Assembly (NCBI GenBank): GCA_013398955.1
Contig: VWPU01003235.1
Span: 1-64,000, forward strand
Origin: Callaeas wilsoni
Lineage: Eukaryota; Chordata; Aves; Passeriformes; Callaeidae
Direction: 5' to 3'
Length of the DNA stretch: 64,000 bases
This document shows, piece by piece, positions 14,481 through 28,300 of the stretch; the stretch's first letter is position 1; the number at the start of each line of letters is the position of its first letter. Under the pieces are notes generated by a model. It saw nothing but the letters and a program-made list of their open reading frames with translations. It was not told where the DNA came from and ran no database searches. A program made the translations under genes and the position numbers.

Positions 14481-17400
14481 CAATAAACTTCAGACCAAAA
14501 ATAGTTTTAGAAAAATATACTATGTCCAAGAAAAAATGAGTAAATGGGGGATTTATCTGAATTGTGTTAACTTTAAAGCACGAGAAAGCTAGACTTAATT
14601 CTAAAGTTTACATTAAAGAGACCTACTAAAAATACAGAAAATTGATCAAAATTAATTTTGAAGTAATTGGGCAAAACTACTTCAATAGGGCTCCTACAGG
14701 TCAAACCATTGGTCTTTTTCTTACCCCAGAAAGCTTCAACTGATAGCTGCAGAACTGTGACCTCTTCCTGCTTTTCAAAATTGCCTGACAGTTGCAGAAG
14801 AGCAAAAAGAACAATTTTGTTTTGTCCTAGGCAATGTTAGTGTTTTGGTACAATCAAGCATCATAACTGCCCATCCATTTACTGCAGTGGCTGAATTTCT
14901 GGAATAATGATGTTGAACGTGATAATGTCTTTGAATAAAGACAAAACTGAGAAAATAACATTGAGCAATGCTGATTATACCCAGAGAAAAGGAAAAAAAA
15001 AAAAATGTTACTGGGAACACATAGAAAATTTTTTTTAAAATCACATGACTCCAGATTGCAGATGAAAGATTGCACCTACTGGTTTTCAAATGTTGTCTGT
15101 GATTCTGACCTCAGCAGTTTCTTAGGTTTATTTGATTTCATTGATCTCATCAGGTATCACACATAATGACATTAGTGTAAATGAAAACAGAATTAGTCCC
15201 ATTAACTAATTATTCTACACACAGTTATGGGACAGAGAGAAAAATTAATGAAGAAAGATGAGAAGACTGATTTCGTCAGTTCTGCCAGATAAACAACAGG
15301 AAACAGATTCCCAGTTGCTCATAGAGATTCCTGTCGTGGTCTCCATCCTTTGGACTGCCCAGCCCCCAAAGAAGGTTGCATACAGTGAATACAAATGAGA
15401 GAAGAAAAGACTGATTAATTTACTTTTTCTTTTTTAAAGGCAAATAGTACCAACCCTTTCCAGAGTGCATGGAGATCATCATACCAGAAACTTCTATGAT
15501 ACTTCACCTAAGAAAAACCTGCCCCCTCAAAAGCTGTTTCTCTCATTTAAGACTGACAAAGGTGATTTACAATCTGACTCTGTCCCATAAAACCAACTTC
15601 TAGTAATCTCTACCTTTTGTTTACTCTTTTCCTGATGCCTAATATGTGGAATCACATTTCATGAAGCTTTACATTTTCCAAAGAAGCAATCAACAATGAA
15701 ATTACATCTTTATCATTGACATCTTCATCAATTAAATAATAGTTTAAAATGCTTCATGCTGGCTTTTGGTTGGGTTTGGTTTGCTTGATTTTTTTCAGGT
15801 TAACAAAGCAAAAGATTAACATCAAATCAGGGTGGGGAAAATAAGTCAAAGCCATGAAATATAACCCAATCGTATTGGAGTCCCTTCAAAGAAGATGGGT
15901 TCTGGAGGAGTCTGTGGCAGACGGCTGCACAGAGTGCACCAGTAAAACAGTGAAGGTTGCCACCTTCTAGTGAAGCAGAGGCAGCTGAAGGACATCAGTC
16001 TTTCCTCCTCCTCCTTGACTCTGGAAAATTTTCTCCCCAGGTATTTTACATATATATCTTATCATGGTCACTGCTCCTTCTGCAGACCAGTAAACAAGAA
16101 ATGTTCCTCAGAACACTTTCTTTTCCACATATGCCTGCAAAGACAAGTCCCAGTCTAACAGATGCCATGATGGCCATGAGGTGATACCAAACAAAGACCA
16201 GGGACAGAATAGGGAGAGGTAGTTGTGCTGACCACGCCAAACATTTCCAAACTCTATAATGAAAAGAACAGGACCGTGCTGTCCTCGTGCTGCAGAGAAG
16301 ACTGTTGGAATCTAATACTGCTGGGAAACTCAAGGTCAGTTTCCTCTAGTAAAAACACTGTCATGTAATGTTCTCAAGGTCAGTGTCAGCTTGGATTACC
16401 TGCCAGTCATGCATGTTCTGCTTGCCTTGGGCTAGTCTAACTCATGGTCAAACTTCTCAACGATGTTAATGCCTACATCCTCTCTGGCTGATGTGGGGCA
16501 GCCATAATGCAGATTTCACTGCATAGCAGCTGATTTTAGTAGCTGGAGGATCAAATCCATTTTACCATAAAATCTTTTTTCTCCTTTTATAAAGCACATA
16601 TAGCTTGTCTTCACATTCTAATCCAGTCATTCAACAGTGAGCTTCCTCACACTGAAAACATGCAGTGAAAACTATCTTAGAGCTGAATCACCAATACCCC
16701 TAAGAATGGTGGCTCTCACTCCCTATTCTCCAGCAGCATCTGTGTCTGGAGGTTGTTAGATTGTTTCTTCTCAGTGTACGGAGGTTAAAGCATGCATGGA
16801 GAGAAATGAATTCCTAATTTAACATACTCATTCTGGTTTCTCTTGTGCTGCTGGACTGCTGTAATGATCTGCTGCAATGAACTGCTGCCTCTAGCAATCA
16901 TCTTCTCTGCCTGCCCACCAGTGCCTTTCCCCAGCAATGCCCTGGGGCTCTGTAGCACACAGCTAACAAAGCCAAGTTCCCAAACTTGCCCTGTTCACCA
17001 GAGCTTTACAGTCCTACTTCATTAACCCTTTTCATCCTTTGGACATCACCACGCACGATCCACCCCACCCCCAAACTTGAGAAAAAACACCAGCAAAAGC
17101 TGGAAATTTTGTACAAAGAATGCTCTATATATGCTTCATTTTTTTTTCCAGGACCTTGCTCAATTTCTTGGAATTACTCGGGAGTTATTTTCAAGGTCAA
17201 CATGTATTTGCCATTAACATTTTTGTGGTTTAGATGGTTTGCCTGACACATGTTGATGTCTCAACCTCAGAAGAGCTTGGGGGGAAAATTGGGAAAGGAA
17301 ATAAGGACAGGGATGATGCAGCTTCACCTTAGGGTGGAAATTGCTGCCAGGAACCAGGCTAGAGGTGAGGAAATGATCTGGAGTATGTGCTGAGGGGTAG

Positions 17401-20400
17401 TCTGAAAGTTGAGTCTATCAGGCAGTTGTCACCAGTGTTTTATGTGTGATATAAACAACTGGGCTGATTTTTGAGAACACACAGAAATGGTCACACTCAG
17501 CATTTATACCCACTGAATATCAAGAGGGGTAATATGTCTGCTCTGACTTGGGCCAAAATTGCCCCTGTATCTGAAATAGCACATACTTTCAAGTAACCAG
17601 GTCAGATTTGGATCAGTGACCCATCAAAAGGCTCTTTTTGCTCCAGTTACCAGATTAATCTTGACTCCTATGATCACTTCTAAAATTCACTAATTTTATT
17701 AGAAGGTTTTGCAAAGATCAGATTTATGTCGTTCCACATTCTAAAATCAACTGCTGTGCAATATACCATACGTAATAGCAATGTCCACATTTTACACCCA
17801 TTTTATGAGCCATATTCATTATTCTTTTATTTTACAGGAAAAGAATGGCAACTTGTCAAAAAGGGAGGGATTTATTACTATTGCTCCCTTTGTCTAGAGA
17901 GAAAATGCACTGTGACGGTGCTTGGTTTTGCAGTGATCTTCCTTGTAAACCACCATAAAGAAAATCTTTTCATTTTGTTCTATCTCAGGCAAAGATATAA
18001 CCTCTTCTTAATGCTAGCAAATTACTTTTTTTTTTTTTTTTTTTTTACTTTAGTAATATGGAATTACCAGTATTTGAAAGAACAGTTTAGGTTCCTTGAC
18101 CAGAAGAGGCGTTTAACTATGTCATGTGTGATGTATGGTGCATTTAATTGCTCTGTGCAGCTATTCAAAAAGCATTCAGAAGTAATCATTTAGCATTAAT
18201 ATCCTGGGGCAATTCAAGGTCACAGTACATTAAAAACTAATTCAGAGTAGTTCTAGAATACATTTTTCATACACAGTGATACACAATTCTTTTATTATAA
18301 AAGTGACAATGGCATTGCAGCATGATGAGGGGATGTGGGTATTCCAAATATCTGTTACTGATCTTATTGTAAAAGCAGAAAGACACCTTTTCACCTTTAC
18401 TGAACAATTACTAATTTCCAATAAACTCAGCATATTCAGATAAGTGGTGATGAACAAATATACTTACAAGGGCAACTCGTTTTAGAAGTATTTTTAACTA
18501 AGAGTACCTAATTTCTCTTTTGCTGCTCTTCCTAGAAGTCAAGCTTCTGGGCAGATTTTTATGGACAGACCAGCCTGAAACAATTCTAACATGTCCACAC
18601 CTCATTATGTGTTTGGTACTCTCATGCAAGAATTCAAAATAAAACTACTATTTTTTTTTCCTTAAAATGATTGATTTTAGATATGAGAAAGGAGAAAGAA
18701 AACCTGAGGATAACATTGCCCTCAGGGTGAGTCCTCCCAGAGTTTGGAGGACAGAGCAGTCACTCTCCTCTCTCAGGAAGAGGAAATTCCCTTGAGTTAA
18801 GAGTGCACAACACAGGAAACACAAATATCAAAGACACAGCCTGCATGCATCAGAACACAATTAATGTAAAGTTATTTATAGCCATCCTTGTCACACTTAC
18901 ACTTTTACCCACACACTGTACAAGAGAGATGCTGGCAACCTGCTAGACAGATCTCATTACGGAAGGAGAAAACAAAGAATTAAAACAATCACTGCTTCTT
19001 CCCAATTTTACCCAACAGCCCTTTTATGCTCCCTTAGAATGCCCGGAGCACCCAGATAAGAAGCCATTCAGATTGTGCAGCTTTTGGGAAAATCATGTAT
19101 ATTCTATTGGTGCAACAAGCTTGGGAGGAAGAGACTGAGCTGAGCTGAAGCCCAGAACAAGCCCCTTCTGCAGGGGTTGTATGAGCCTTCCCTCATACTG
19201 GGAGGCTACAACTGGTGCTGGAAGCTGGAATTGGAAACTAACCAGATCAAAGCTATGTCACTTGGGTCTGTACCAGCTGCACTTGCAGTTCACACTTCTG
19301 CTCTCCTACACAGATATAAAACTTGAACTGAGGACCACCACTTTTTAGCTCTGAGGATGGCAGCAGATGAAACACAATATAGAGGCATCAAGAATTGAGT
19401 ATTGGACACCTGCTGGTGCATAGTGAATTAAAGCACAGTCAAGCGCAGAGGCTGCCAGACACCAGTTTTTCTGTTTCTATTAAAAAAGAAAAAGTAAAAG
19501 GTTGGTTGCAAAGAGAACCATGAACAGAAACACTGGTTTAGGCAAGAGGTCGCGTGCTGTGCTACAAAACATCACATGCTATTTTCTCACTGCTTTCTTC
19601 CATTTTTATATAACCAATGAAGTTTCTAATAAAATAAGCACTTCAGTTATTAGTATTAGAATGCAAAATCCACTGATGAGCAGGCAGGCTGTATCCCTCA
19701 TCATCAGCATTACTGACATCAGCTGCATCAGGGCGCACCTATTCCATATTTTAAGGCTTTTGCTTACCTTTATTGCATTTAAATAAAAGCCCAATTTCTA
19801 AAAGAGCAAAATGCCACCCTCAAAAGAGACACAACTAGAAAGCCTGAAGCAAAGCATCTGCTGAAGTTCTGGGCTAAGGTTCCAAAATGGTGGCTATGGT
19901 GGAAAGTAGTAGCTTTTTATAAATTATCTCACATAGCAAGCTGACAATCACCCCTCCATTAGATACCTGTTGATATTAGATACATATTAAATACAAAGTG
20001 AACCTTTTAATGTCCAGATCAGCAGAAATTGCTGAACGTAAGAATTCCTGGTACAACAAAAGCAACAATTCCTCTTTAGAAAAAAAAAAAAGAAAAAAAA
20101 TAAAAAGAAAATTTGGAAAGGTGATATTTGGAAACTCTTGCTAGCATGTAGAAACAGTTTGAGCTCAGCTAAGGTACCTCAGATGTGATAGCAAGTGCAT
20201 TAATATACCCAAACGAATACTTGTCTTTGCAGAAACAGGGATCCAGTAACAATAACTCTACAGTCAAAATGCTCTTAGTCCAGTCCTAAGCCACCACCTA
20301 AACTGTAAAGATCTCTTTCTTGTGCAGATCTCTGTTCTGCTTTGGTCTTTCTTCTCCACCATCTTATAATGTCCTTCTTTTCTGTAGTGCACAACAGCTC

Positions 20401-23400
20401 CACGAGCAAAGCTTCACAAGCAAAGTTCATCAGTAGCAAAAGGAATTGTGAAAGCAAGGAGTTTCAAGAGCGTGTGGAAGGATATGCTAAAATCATCCTG
20501 AAAATATTTGCAAGCAATACCTCTCAGAATTTTATTTTTTAAATACCAGCATCTATCATGCTAGGCATTAGTGTGAAAATATACTGTAGAAGCACTGCAT
20601 TTTTCTTTGGGATTTTATTATTTCTCGAGAGGCAAACATTATTCTTTGTGTATCAGTATCCAAAATACTTTCAGTAAAAGTTTATATAAGACTAAGGAAA
20701 TGAAAATATTATTTTTTCAGTTCTGTGATCTTTTGAACTTGGGGCAATAAATCCATTTTTGTGAGGAATCAAAGACATCTAAAATTGGGTCTCAGTTTAA
20801 AACATAAATTTCAGTACCTAAATTCAATTTTCTTTAGATTTTGATCCTATATTAATAAGAAGATATTAAAAATAAAAGTGTTGATAAACAACATATTTCA
20901 ACAATAACCTTTTCACTTTAAAATATCTGTGTATTGATAATGTTATGATCAAGGATGTATTTTTATTTTTTTGCTCTCAAGTGTTGTACTGTCTGATACA
21001 ACTGCACAGTAGTGGTGAAAGAAGGGAACTATTAACATCCCTTTAAAGATTAACATTCTTTTAAAGCATCTTCAAGTGTGCTAGAGCTGTTTGTCACCAA
21101 GAGTTCAGACCCTCTCTTTGTCCTTGAGAGCTGATACCTGCATAGAAAACACAACTGGAAAGCCTAAGAAACAACTGGGCATGAAGGGCAACCAGGATAA
21201 TAGTTAAAATCACAATGACACATAGATAGATGTTTGTGTTTTTACTTAGTTTCACTGTCTAGATGACCAGTCTTAATGAGCTCAGCAGTCCAGACAAACA
21301 CCTGCATAAGTATTAGCAGGTTTTTTCTGTCAGGGAAATATTGAAACAGGTTTCCAATTAAGTATATTCACAAACACTGTGCTGTGTTGAGAACTTCTCA
21401 GGCATGTGTAATGCAGACCCATCCAGAAACGTGCTACTGTCACTGTGCCACGCTGTGTACACACTGTGTACAAAGAGACCTTGTGCCCACAAAAAGAGCA
21501 TTCACACATGATTTCCTTGCTACTTAACAGATGAACAAACATGTCTAAAGGACCAGTTCTTTTGACTTTATTGGTTTCGGTACCAAATCAGAGGAAGGTC
21601 AGAAAGCCACCACTGAGGCATCAAGAGAAAACTGAGCATGGCACACAAATCAGTGCAGTCACAAAATCTGGTCAGGCAAGGTAACAGGTAAGCTTTCAGA
21701 CAGACCTCAGTGCAGGTAGAGCTCACAGTGACTTAACTGAGAACCTGACAAATCTCTGCATTCCCATTTCCCACCAATGCATCTGGTATTATAACTGTGA
21801 ATTCATTCTCCTGGTCTTTTTCTGTAGCTGGCCAATACTATACAGTACAATGAAAAATCCTCTTTTTCTGTTTCCCAGTCTCATTAACAGAATAGATTTA
21901 TGCTTTAAAATCCAGATATTGAAAAATCAAAATCTGCAGAAAACAAATGGAAATTTCATACGGCTCCTACTGTAGTCATCCTATGGGCAAAATAATTAAT
22001 TTTTGAAATACCTTAGAATTCTGTGACATGAAGGACCCATTCAGAAAATCAATAAAATAAAAGGTCTTTAAAGAAAGGAAGGAGACGGCATTTAACAACT
22101 AGACCTATTCATTCTGTCGGGAACATTTTTAATGTGCTTTCAAGTTTTCTACCCAACATTTCATATTCCATTCAAGCAGTCTGATTCCAGAAAGTGCTAC
22201 ACAGACAGCGTGATGACCTTTGCAACATAAAGGCAATGAATTCAAACCTTTTGTCTGTAGCTGGTGCTGCCATAGAGGACAAAATAGATAGGAAGAACCT
22301 GGATATATGGCAATTTTCTTTGTGTACTCTGTTTACAGGGACCACGTGTTCCTATCTTCAAGGATTTGTAATTCCTAAGCAGATCTTTTCCAACAGGTGA
22401 CCTGAGACAGTCAGGACAGGACAGAGTCAAGAGTGGCACAGAGCTGAGTGCCACTGGCACATTGGCATCCCAGGGATGGCGCATCCCCTCTCACCTTCCC
22501 CAGGTGCTTCCTGGGGGCTGCACCCCACCTTTGCCGTGGCAATTCACCCCAGCTGCTGTGCAGGTCTGCAGGCTGAGCAGGAGGACAAAGCAGAAGACAA
22601 GGGGAAGAAGGACAGATCCCTGCAGAAGGATCATGCAGCATCCTGAGTATATGTAAGGGTAATTTTCACCTGCCTAATCGAATTACTTTGGTCCTTGGGA
22701 ACAAATCATTTCAGCGAGGTTCTGATTTAAACCCACTTTACGGGGGGGGACAGACTACACACTGATTTGCTGCACCTTCAAATCCCCCCAGTTATACCTT
22801 GTGAGGAGAAGATAAAATCTTCTGTGCTAAAAAGCACACACTAGGATTATATCGCAAAGGAGACATCAGAACAGCAAACTTAATGACTTAATATTGTACA
22901 ATATAAAATCATTCCAGTTGAATAACTTTTAATTTATTATAATACATAGATGCCAATTATGCCTGATTTATTAAGAGAAGTTCAGCAATGCCAAGGCCCT
23001 GTGTTTGAGTGGTTGCCATGGTACCCAGCTTTTACAAGGACATCTTAAGGATCATTAAAGTGTCAAGGTGATAAGTTTGACACTCAGTGGATTTAATGAT
23101 GGATGATAATAATGTTACGTCTTCACATCCTGAAACACATAGGATTCAGGAGGTACAAATTTTAAGAATTTTTTAAAAGACACTAGCTGAAGCTGACATT
23201 AAATATGTTAACTCAGACTACACTCTGCTCCCTTTAGTGTAAATTCCTTAACCTCAGGTTTTTTAGTGATTTTAGGCTGCCAGCGTTCCTCAAAGCATCT
23301 CAACCTGCTTTTATCAGATCTCACAGGCTTACCCCTGGCCAGGGACTCCTGAGCAGCGCAGGAAATCATTTTGAGGCTGAACACTGCCAATACAGCTCCT

Positions 23401-24059
23401 AGCAACTCTTACAGAATATTTGATGGCAATAAGGGAATTGGGGAAAAAAAAAAAAAAGGAGAATCTCTGATGTGTACTGTGAAAGAACCTGATGGCAATA
23501 TGTTCTGCATCTAAGCATCTAAGCTCTACCCCAGCTGTCAAGCACAACCAATTCATCTCACATTGGACACATAACAACCTTAGGCTGGTAATGACTTTCA
23601 GTGACTTGCATAAACCTGATACAAGCCAATAACTTGAATACAAAAGGATCCAGAGGCATGAGCACAACCCTTAGACTTAAAGATGCACACACAGGAACCA
23701 TCATGATGTTATTTTAGGTGCTTGTTTCTGTTCTGGTGCAAGAGGACATCCTCCAGCAAAGGAGCTGCACAGGCAGGAGGGCTCTCCCTGCCACACACAG
23801 CACTCTACCACCTTCCTAACAGCAGCAGCTACCACACAGTCTGCTCTTCTTTGGAAATACCGTATCCTCGTGCTTTTCTCTTTTAACCTGCCAGGAATTT
23901 TACTCACATAACATCTTGTCTGAAAAAAAATTGTTAAGTCAGTGTTCCTTACCTTGCAAGCTCTAAAGTGGTAGGACTAAATATCTCCCTTCAGTCTGAC
24001 AACAGTATCATCCATCTGATAATTCCTAGGATACCACTGCTAATTTCAATCCTTAGTTC
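14481..24059. other. Unique AT-rich non-coding stretch
   Basis: No gene was found. The 155-codon plus-strand frame at 17726-18193 is interrupted by a run of Phe codons made by a 21-base T tract (18026-18046) and has no family resemblance. A-rich simple sequence lies at 20079-20110 and a 14-base A run at 23444-23457. A GC-richer patch at 22440-22640 has no recognisable product. Confidence 0.55.
18026..18046. repeat. T21 homopolymer
   Basis: Twenty-one consecutive T residues. Read on the minus strand this would be an A tail, but no retroposed gene was recognised next to it. Confidence 0.95.
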
Positions 24060-24178
24060 TGTGCAGAGCCAAAATTAGCACCATTTTCATGTAGAATTTA
24101 CCAGTTTATCCTCACTATGGATTAGAGTGGGACTTCACAATCTCTTCTTAAGAGCAAATCTACTCTACTGACACAGTT

Positions 24179-24580
24179 TTCAACCTGCCCATTTGGCTGG
24201 TGTAAATAAAAGACAAAGGATTACAGATCTAAACCCCAAACTCACCGCCAGCAGCCAGCAGTAGTGCCTATTAAGCTGTGCTTCATTGCCAGGTGTCGCT
24301 ATGCCAGGTATTCCATGTCTAGTGTAAACACATTTGACGAGCATAATCACAGTTTAGCTCTAGTATCTTCTAGTAAAGCTATTCTACTGACATGAGAATA
24401 ATAGTCTAGGACAAGTACATAATGTTTTCCAGTCATTCTAAACAATTCTGTGCATACTTTGCTCCAGGAGAACAATTTTTCCTGTGCCAACATGGACTCT
24501 CTTGCTTGACTTGGCCTGTGTTTTTGGCATAAGTTCCAAGCCTTGACAATTTCCTCGGTGTCACTAATCATTTGGGACAA
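24179..24580 (-). pseudogene. Ty3/gypsy integrase core, broken
   Basis: The first 77 codons (24580 to 24347) are open and include the end of the HHCC zinc-binding domain ('NLCQKHRPSQ'). The expected first Cys of the CxxC pair is Trp. This is followed by 'KVCTELF' and 'GKHYVLVLDYYS', matching the start of the catalytic core. After a stop and frame change the core resumes: 'YTRHGIP' at about 24305-24325, then after another shift 'PNGQVE' at 24179-24196. Of the D,D,E triad, the first Asp (normally in a TDLF-type motif) is Glu and the second (normally in an SDNGPQ-type motif) is absent. The final Glu, in NGQVE, is retained. The protein cannot be active. The family assignment is confident because four separate motifs occur in the right order. 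Confidence 0.85.
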
Positions 24581-25029
24581 GTACTGGCTCTACCTTGGAT
24601 CTTTCAGTCCCTGAACAACTTTTGTGTATTCATGCAAATATATTTTTCAGTATCATTTTAGGGAGTGACATCCTGGCACTTCTCGACCTATGGGTTCCTC
24701 AATTTGTGGAACAAGAGTCTGGAGCACGGATCTTGACCTCTCTGTACTAGTGGCCTTTGCTTTCTAGAGAAATCACTCAGTCTGTCAAGACTTCACAGAG
24801 ATCTGAACAAACTTAGGATACCCTGTTTTGGACCTATTTCTACTGCAAAGATTTTCCTGGTTTAGGTTAGCTTGAAAAAGATGCACAGCATTTTCTCAGG
24901 AATTTTTGCTGCTTATTGAGTTTTGCAGATCTTCACATAAGATGACTCTTTTTTTTGCATCAGTTAGTATTACACAAACCTGCTGGGAAGCACTGTCTTC
25001 CATTTCCAGTGCTTCATCCTGGACTGAGC

Positions 25030-25290
25030 TCTTTCTGCTTTTTTGCAAGTTCAGATGTTAGATATTACTGTTTCCTAAATGCCTTGACTTGAAGTGCAGT
25101 CGTGGTCCTTTTTCTTACCAGACAGCTTTTAAAGACTGCAAGATTTTGTTTAAGATTTGACGTTATAGAGAATTTTATGACCTGTTACATCACAATCCTT
25201 GTGATTAAAATATTTCCTTCCTGTAATTAATTTTCATACTGTTTACAGTATTCTTCAAATTTATTAACCACAGCTTGAGGGTTGGTCTAT
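25030..25290 (-). pseudogene. Ty3/gypsy gag remnant: capsid tail and zinc-knuckle trace
   Basis: At 25287-25230 the minus strand reads 'TNPQAVVNKFEEYCKQYEN', which resembles the conserved end of the gag capsid domain of Ty3/gypsy elements (the 'KFEEYC' segment). A stop follows. Further on, at 25126-25040, 'CLVRKKDHDC' and later 'TCKKAE' resemble a worn CCHC-type knuckle pair. Some Cys codons are lost and two stops lie between them. The capsid piece is the stronger of the two. The spacing between them is shorter than in intact gag, so sequence has been lost. Confidence 0.65.
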
Positions 25291-25300
25291 CCTACCATTA

Positions 25301-28300
25301 GGATAAGTTCCCTGAAAATAAGCAAAGTGAGCCACCATAATCAACCAACACTAAAACCAAAAGATGCTTTCTGAATTGTTCATTCTTTCTTTATTCCAGC
25401 TGATCAGTACCACAGACTAAAGACCTTCCTTTACCTCCTCCCATGTTTCCACAGAATAGAAAATTTACAATGCATTCAGTTGTTTTGAAATTTCTGTGTC
25501 CTGGTGCCTCTTGGTTTTAAGTGCTCTCTAAGATGGATTCCATGACGGATACATAGTTACTTTGAAAGCACCACTTCCAATACTGCTTAATTTATAGAGC
25601 GCTGACCTTCTAAAAGCACAATTTTCAGTTTTCTGTTATTGCCCACAGTGCATGAATTTTATTAAATAAAATGTTCCACTGTGTCAATTGAGAATCAAGA
25701 ATTTTCACACAGTTCAAATGTGTGTTCTCTGTCAAAATACATAACTTTCGACTTGGACATTGATTTGATTTGAAATCTAATTGGATTCTTTGACACAATG
25801 ACTGCCATTTTAACACTTTTGATTTTGTTGTGTTTTTTTCCTGTTGAAAATCAGCCTTTTCCTTGTCCAAGAATTTGTGTAAATGCACGTGATATTTCTG
25901 AAAAGATCTTTTATTAAAGAAACTTGGTGAGGGCTTTTCTTTTCCATTCACCTGAATACCTCTGCGGCTTCCCATTGTTCATTTTCCACACGCTTGATGA
26001 GCAATCAAGCTTTTGACAGATTTTCCCCTGAAAAGGAAGTTTGAAACTGGAGAGCAACTATGTCAGAAGCAATCCCTCTGCTGTGCCCAGTCACGGCACA
26101 GAAACAGTATCACATGATTTACGACTCGCAGCAGCCCAACAGCATGATTCAGAACTGTCATCACTCACCAGCTGCAGTGTAAATCATCTGAACGGATGCT
26201 TTTTCAAAAATGTGGATATTGAATAAATCAGAGGAAATCACAATTGCTTGGTTAATGTTCACCAAACAGGGAGGGAGTCCAAATTTGTTGACTAAATGAT
26301 TTGTTAAGAATTATTCACTCACTTCTACTTTTCACCATCTTTGCCAAAAGCCCCCAGGCTCTCCAAAGTGTTAGATCAGTACTAAATGCATGCTTCATAG
26401 AGTAATGACTGGTGTCCAAATTAATGTGTTAATAGGAAAGTTTTGGCCAACCTTCTGTAACTCATATCTGTGAGGAAACAGGTTCCCCATTTGCAGACAG
26501 AAAATGGAGCTGTTTTCTCTTAAGCAGAGAGCTGCCTATTGTGTAGGTAATTACTAGAAGGCCTGTGTTGACCTGGCAATGAGGTAGTATATCTAAATAC
26601 CTGAAGTGAAGGAGAAAAGCAGGAATGAAAGCAGAGGCCCCATCTGTTAGACTATAATGATTGTGCTATTTGAAGGCAGAAAGGTTTGTCTGAAGCAGCT
26701 GGTTTCTCTCCAAGTGACCTTTTAGCATTTCTGCTTTTGCTGTCTGACAGATGTGTCAACTCAATAATTTCAAAAGCCTCTGAGTAAATAACCAATTGTG
26801 AGCAAGGATGACCCAAAGCGATGACAAAATGGGTGCACACACAGCACATTACAGAACATAATACCTACTGAAAGAACAGGGAACATTATCGAGGAGGAAA
26901 AACATTTTACTTTTTATTTTTGAGTAAATGGTTTTCCTGCTCACAGATCAGTTGTTTTCGAGGGAAAAGGGAGCTGTGAAGTGAATGGAAAGGCATTGTG
27001 GCATGTTTGCCCTTGGAGCATGTCTGTAAGCTGGCTGCAGGACTCAGGTGTCATCTCAGAGCTCAAAACGGACTTCAGTTCCCTCCCTTAGCCCACAGAT
27101 GGGAAGAAGGAGTGAAGGCCACAGCTAATTGGCTTTGTGAATTATTGGGGAACTGCAGAGAGCTGACTGTAATCAGACAAGACCCAATCAAGTTTAAAGT
27201 CCACTGAAGAATTTTCAAAAGTGATGTAGATGCTGCTTTTAACCTAAAATTGAAGTCTAGTTGAGGGGAAAGCTAGAGCAGTTGGAGACCCCTGAACGTG
27301 CTCTGGTTTGATGATGCACCAGCTACTTTGCTGAGGGCCCATACCATTAGAAAATCCTTCTTCTGCACTGCTATCACAGACCCGTCCACAAAGAGGCAAA
27401 TCTGCTAAATTTAGTCATACTTAGCCTAGCTGGACTTGAAAGCCTGTAGAGCTTTAAAAGAGCTGCCGGCCCCAGAACAATCCCTGTTCTGCCAGTGAAG
27501 AGCAGTACCACAAATAAACAATTAGATGTCAATAGATGCTTTATGTTGGCTGGGTCCCTTTGCTTCCTTATGATGTGGTGTAAAGTGTTAAAAAAGTAAA
27601 CTTTCTTTCTATTCTTCTTACTTTAGTGGGTAGCAGTAGATAAAAAGCCATTTATGACTGAAAGAAAGGTAATGCCGAAAGTCCGGAGAAAGATCATCCT
27701 TCTACAGATCTGTCTTAAATTCTCTCCACACCTATTTCTACAGGTCTAAGATATGATGAATAATATCTCCCATAATGGTGCTGTGAGCTATAATTCATCA
27801 ACTTCAATAATGAATTCTGAGCTTTTGTAAAGAAGGAAAGAAGTGCAGAGGATTATTGAGTGTGAGTGTTGGGTTCGAGTTATTTTATATTACATTTGGC
27901 ATATATAAATCAGACCTCAAAAGCTTGATAGTCAGAAAGTTTGATAGTGCTAACAATGAAATTGTGTCTCTCAGGTGTTATGAGTCTGTCTGAGCAAGTC
28001 CAGTGTGCCCAGGCTGTGAACAATTGTGATGTAAAAATTTAGCTGCAATGTCCATCAAAATTATAAAAAAGCAGAATTCTTAATTAAAATATGCTTTCTA
28101 TGTAAGAACAGATAGCTGTCTTTATTTGAGAGAGACCTGAGAATATTTAAGGAATGATAATTGATTTACCGGAGAAACAAATAAAATTGTAGCTGGTACT
28201 GGTGTCAATCATACACATCCTCTGAGAATATCATTATGCCTATACTAGAATAGATACATGAACTTCTTCTTAATCTATATTGACATTCTAATTTAATAAA

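Larger units (their letters stand above)
24060..25300 (-). mobile_element. Decayed Ty3/gypsy-type LTR retrotransposon (gag and integrase remnants)
   Basis: Reading the minus strand from 25290 downward gives, in order, a gag capsid tail ('NPQAVVNKFEEYC'), a zinc-knuckle-like Cys/His cluster, a stretch of about 440 bp that I cannot assign, and an integrase core. This order (gag, then pol) is that of Ty3/gypsy (Metaviridae-type) elements, related to the gypsy proteins often annotated K02A2.6-like in other animals. Frames shift several times and contain stops, so it is a fossil. The distance from the zinc knuckle to the integrase is far too short to hold protease, RT and RNase H, so a large internal deletion is inferred. 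No flanking LTRs, primer-binding site or target duplication were recognised. Limits are approximate; the upstream end could reach about 25975. Its host distribution is unusual because bird genomes are dominated by CR1 and retroviral LTRs. Confidence 0.8.

Noticed and set aside
17726..18193. 155-codon plus-strand frame
   Set aside because: Its hydrophobic run is made by a T21 tract and AT-rich composition; no domain was recognised.
26584..26606. TGAGGTAGTA, identical to the first ten bases of let-7
   Set aside because: The following bases diverge from let-7, and no precursor hairpin with a complementary arm is visible nearby.
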